Shown here: piece by piece, positions 37,078 to 38,727 of the stretch | How the letters are laid out: each line of letters opens with the position of its first letter | How positions within the stretch are numbered: position 1 is the first letter of the stretch | Assembly: GCF_900116875.1 (NCBI RefSeq) | Contig: NZ_FPCC01000027.1 | Location: 1-38,727 of the forward strand | Length of the DNA: 38,727 nt | From: Butyrivibrio sp. INlla21 | Lineage (GTDB): Bacteria; Bacillota; Clostridia; Lachnospirales; Lachnospiraceae | Reading direction: 5' to 3' | Position numbers and translations under genes: made by a program | Notes under the pieces: model-generated | The model's input: the letters and a program-made list of their open reading frames with translations, nothing else | What the model was told of the DNA's origin: nothing | Databases searched by the model: none

Positions 37078-37881
37078 ATGCTTAAAATAGGAGATTTTTC
37101 AAAATTATCCAGAGTAAGTATCAGGATGCTGCGTCACTACGATGATATTGGACTTTTAAAACCGGCGGAAATTGATGAGTTTTCGGGATATAGGTATTAT
37201 CATGAGGAACAGCTTTTTACCATCGGAAGGATCACGGCATTAAAAGATATGGGATTTTCCCTTGCGGATATTATCAAGATGCTTGATAACTATGATGATA
37301 AAGAGATGATGGACAATTTTTTTTCGGAAAGACAGAAGGAATTATCTAAGCTTTCCGAAGAAACGCAGTATAAGCTGATGCTTCTGGATTCAGCCCGTAA
37401 GAGGCTGAGGAAGGAGCAAAACATGAGTTATGATGTAACTGTAAAGACTATACCGGAAAGATATGCGGCAACGGTTCATATGATAGTTCCTCGTTATGAG
37501 GATGAAGGCATGCTGTGGAGTACAATGAGGAGCGAGTGCAATAACTTGAATCCTTCAGATCCTTGTCTTGCGGCAGCTGAATTTCTTGATGACGAATACA
37601 AGGAAGAGAACGTTGAGATAATTGCATGGATGACGGTAAAAGGTACTTATACCGACACAGAGCATGTAAAGTTTAAGTCACTTCCCGCGGTTAAGGTCGC
37701 CAGCTGTATCCTCAAAGGCGGCTATGACCAAATGGGTGAAGTGTACGCCACGGTGGCGTCATGGATAAAAGAAAACGGATACAAGATGAACGGACACATG
37801 TTTAATATATATCATGTGAGCCCTGCTCAGACACAGAATCCGGATGAGTATGTGACTGAGGTTTGTTTCCCGGTTGAATAA
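37078..37881 (+). CDS. MerR-family regulator with GyrI-like effector domain
   Basis: A 267-aa regulator. Residues 1-70 are the MerR HTH (MLKIGDFSKLSRVSIRMLRH, YDDIGLLKPAEIDEFSGYRY), residues 75-115 a dimerisation coiled coil (ERQKELSKLSEETQYKLMLL), and residues 118-267 a GyrI-like ligand-binding domain (VTVKTIPERYAATVHMIVPR ... EYVTEVCFPV). Such BmrR-like proteins usually detect drugs or hydrophobic cations and activate nearby genes. GGAGG lies upstream at good spacing. No efflux gene is beside it here; the gene ends at a shared terminator. Confidence 0.92.
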   Translation: MLKIGDFSKLSRVSIRMLRHYDDIGLLKPAEIDEFSGYRYYHEEQLFTIGRITALKDMGFSLADIIKMLDNYDDKEMMDNFFSERQKELSKLSEETQYKLMLLDSARKRLRKEQNMSYDVTVKTIPERYAATVHMIVPRYEDEGMLWSTMRSECNNLNPSDPCLAAAEFLDDEYKEENVEIIAWMTVKGTYTDTEHVKFKSLPAVKVASCILKGGYDQMGEVYATVASWIKENGYKMNGHMFNIYHVSPAQTQNPDEYVTEVCFPVE

Positions 37882-37890
37882 AGAATGATG

Positions 37891-37924
37891 AAAAATGCCG
37901 GATCGAGAGATCCGGCATTTGTGT
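37891..37924. terminator. Bidirectional terminator between MerR and nuclease genes
   Basis: AAATGCCGGATC (37893-37904) and GATCCGGCATTT (37909-37920) are perfect 12-bp arms with a GAGA loop. The A run on the left serves the leftward gene; the forward T-tract is only ATTTG. Confidence 0.85.
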
Positions 37925-38727
37925 TATGGATTTTTTTGAGCCTTTTCAAGCTCGGCTATTTTCCTTTTTAATTCGGTGTTTTCATCACGTAGTTCGGAAA
38001 TTTCAGCTTTGTTTTTTGCAAGCTCGGGCTCGTATTTCTCTTCAGCATCAGTGTATCCTGCTGTATATTGAGAGTTCATTTGCTCTCTGTAACGGCGTTG
38101 GCCTTCTAAGATTTCTTTTGCTTGATTGTCATAATTAAGTTCAAAGATCAATGTTCCGACCTCCTCTATATCAGGATGGTTCTTGGCTAGGGCTTTGAAT
38201 TCTTCCCAGGTTGTCACCTTAAAAAGTTCTGCCCAGTAGACAAGATTGTTATCGATATCTTCTTTTGTTGCTTTATCTGTGTGGTTTAATTGTAGCACAT
38301 TTATCCCGAATTTATCAGTATATAGGCTGTGACTTTTGATATTTGTAAGACGGTACTTTGCATAGAATTCTTCTTCTGCGCCTTTTATAAGTTCCTGATC
38401 AGTGATGCAGAAGAGAGTAGTTGATTTGATTGAGGAATAATTCTCACTTTTTCCGATGTTGTCATACGCTCTGCATAGGTACAATATCGAGCGAGAAATC
38501 CAGTATTTGTCAGGATATACCTGAAGCTCGATGTTGAGGATCTCGTTGTCATTGAGAGTAAGCTTGATATCCATGATGGTCTCTTTTCCGGTACTGCTAA
38601 GGTCAATGGGGTTGGTTACTAGCAGTTCTTTTACATCGGATGGGGAGATGCCCTTTAAAGCACATACAAGGCCGGTTAAAGCTTTCTCGGATCTCTGCAT
38701 TACGTAATGGAACATCATGTCACTCAT
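37924..38727 (-). CDS. Rpn/PD-(D/E)XK nuclease-family protein (transposase-like), 5' end at window edge
   Basis: A 267-aa or longer member of the Rpn recombination-promoting nuclease / putative transposase family (PF12784-like). Family features are FHYVMQRSEKALTGLVCALK near the N-terminus, ETIMDIKLTLNDNEILNIEL followed by QVY (the nuclease D ... E-x-Q core), and ISRSILYLCRAYDNI. The C-terminal 45 residues are a coiled coil with heptads (KAEISELRDENTELKRKIAE). The first codon visible is ATG at 38727, but family members normally begin 10-30 residues earlier, so the gene may continue beyond the window. These proteins can nick or cut DNA and are often found in many copies per genome. Confidence 0.83.
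   Translation of the reverse strand: MSDMMFHYVMQRSEKALTGLVCALKGISPSDVKELLVTNPIDLSSTGKETIMDIKLTLNDNEILNIELQVYPDKYWISRSILYLCRAYDNIGKSENYSSIKSTTLFCITDQELIKGAEEEFYAKYRLTNIKSHSLYTDKFGINVLQLNHTDKATKEDIDNNLVYWAELFKVTTWEEFKALAKNHPDIEEVGTLIFELNYDNQAKEILEGQRRYREQMNSQYTAGYTDAEEKYEPELAKNKAEISELRDENTELKRKIAELEKAQKNP

Overview
The window looks like chromosome of a low-to-mid GC Gram-positive anaerobe of the Lachnospiraceae, most likely Butyrivibrio or Pseudobutyrivibrio. The reasons are the strong AGGAGG ribosome sites, TTGACA/TATAAT promoters, short Rho-independent terminators, and a gene set typical of that family (DUF3737, TSCPD, cytidylate-kinase-like, Rpn-type nuclease, split transketolase, LytTR/DUF3021). 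This placement is inference from gene content. I saw no rRNA, tRNA, CRISPR array or prophage.

Layout. 1-650: the 5' end of an IS4-type transposase running off the left edge, strong hairpins and a small unknown leftward gene. 969-2876: a membrane-anchored EAL c-di-GMP phosphodiesterase. 3002-3135: a stack of intergenic palindromes. 3215-6456: a DUF3737 / patatin-like hydrolase / ABC-F run. 6581-9419: a polar amino acid ABC importer followed by a cytidylate-kinase-like gene. 9430-9640: a long symmetric palindrome between convergent genes. 9682-11081 (leftward): a lipoprotein with 30-bp coding repeats and a HigBA-type toxin-antitoxin pair whose toxin carries an internal in-frame deletion. 11377-12286: an sdpR-sdpI pair with a perfect operator. 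12451-14325: LytTR regulator, DUF3021 membrane protein and an FMN alpha-hydroxyacid oxidase-like gene. 14385-15167 (leftward): an HTH/DUF2975 pair.

15432-18455: an ECF sigma factor, a multi-TM protein and an ABC-2 exporter in overlapping order. 18436-21215: araR, an AraR-type operator and araA (L-arabinose use). 21474-23319: two aldo/keto reductases. 23427-24076: a second, intact toxin-antitoxin pair paralogous to the first. 24238-26428: mazG, a small repeat-tailed membrane protein, a GNAT and an AEC-family transporter.

26725-31578: a divergent FCD-type GntR regulator facing an operon of split transketolase, a tartronate-semialdehyde-reductase-like enzyme and glycerate kinase. The same 9-bp operator core occurs, in opposite orientation, just downstream of both promoters. 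I propose that this operon degrades a sugar acid by transketolase cleavage to tartronate semialdehyde. 31673-33249: a NimA-like flavoprotein, a methyltransferase and a GNAT. 33320-34535: a P-loop ATPase gene whose promoter is built into an exactly 10-bp-phased array of TAACRAAA repeats, the least explained system here. 34576-37881: a zinc phospholipase C-like protein, a metallophosphoesterase, a TSCPD protein, an NT5C-like HAD phosphatase and a MerR regulator. 37924-38727 (leftward): an Rpn/PD-(D/E)XK nuclease-family gene reaching the right edge.

The points most worth following are the phased-repeat ATPase, the split-transketolase operon and its operator pair, the LytTR-spaced direct repeats at two neighbouring promoters, the deleted toxin beside an intact paralogue, and the 210-bp palindrome.
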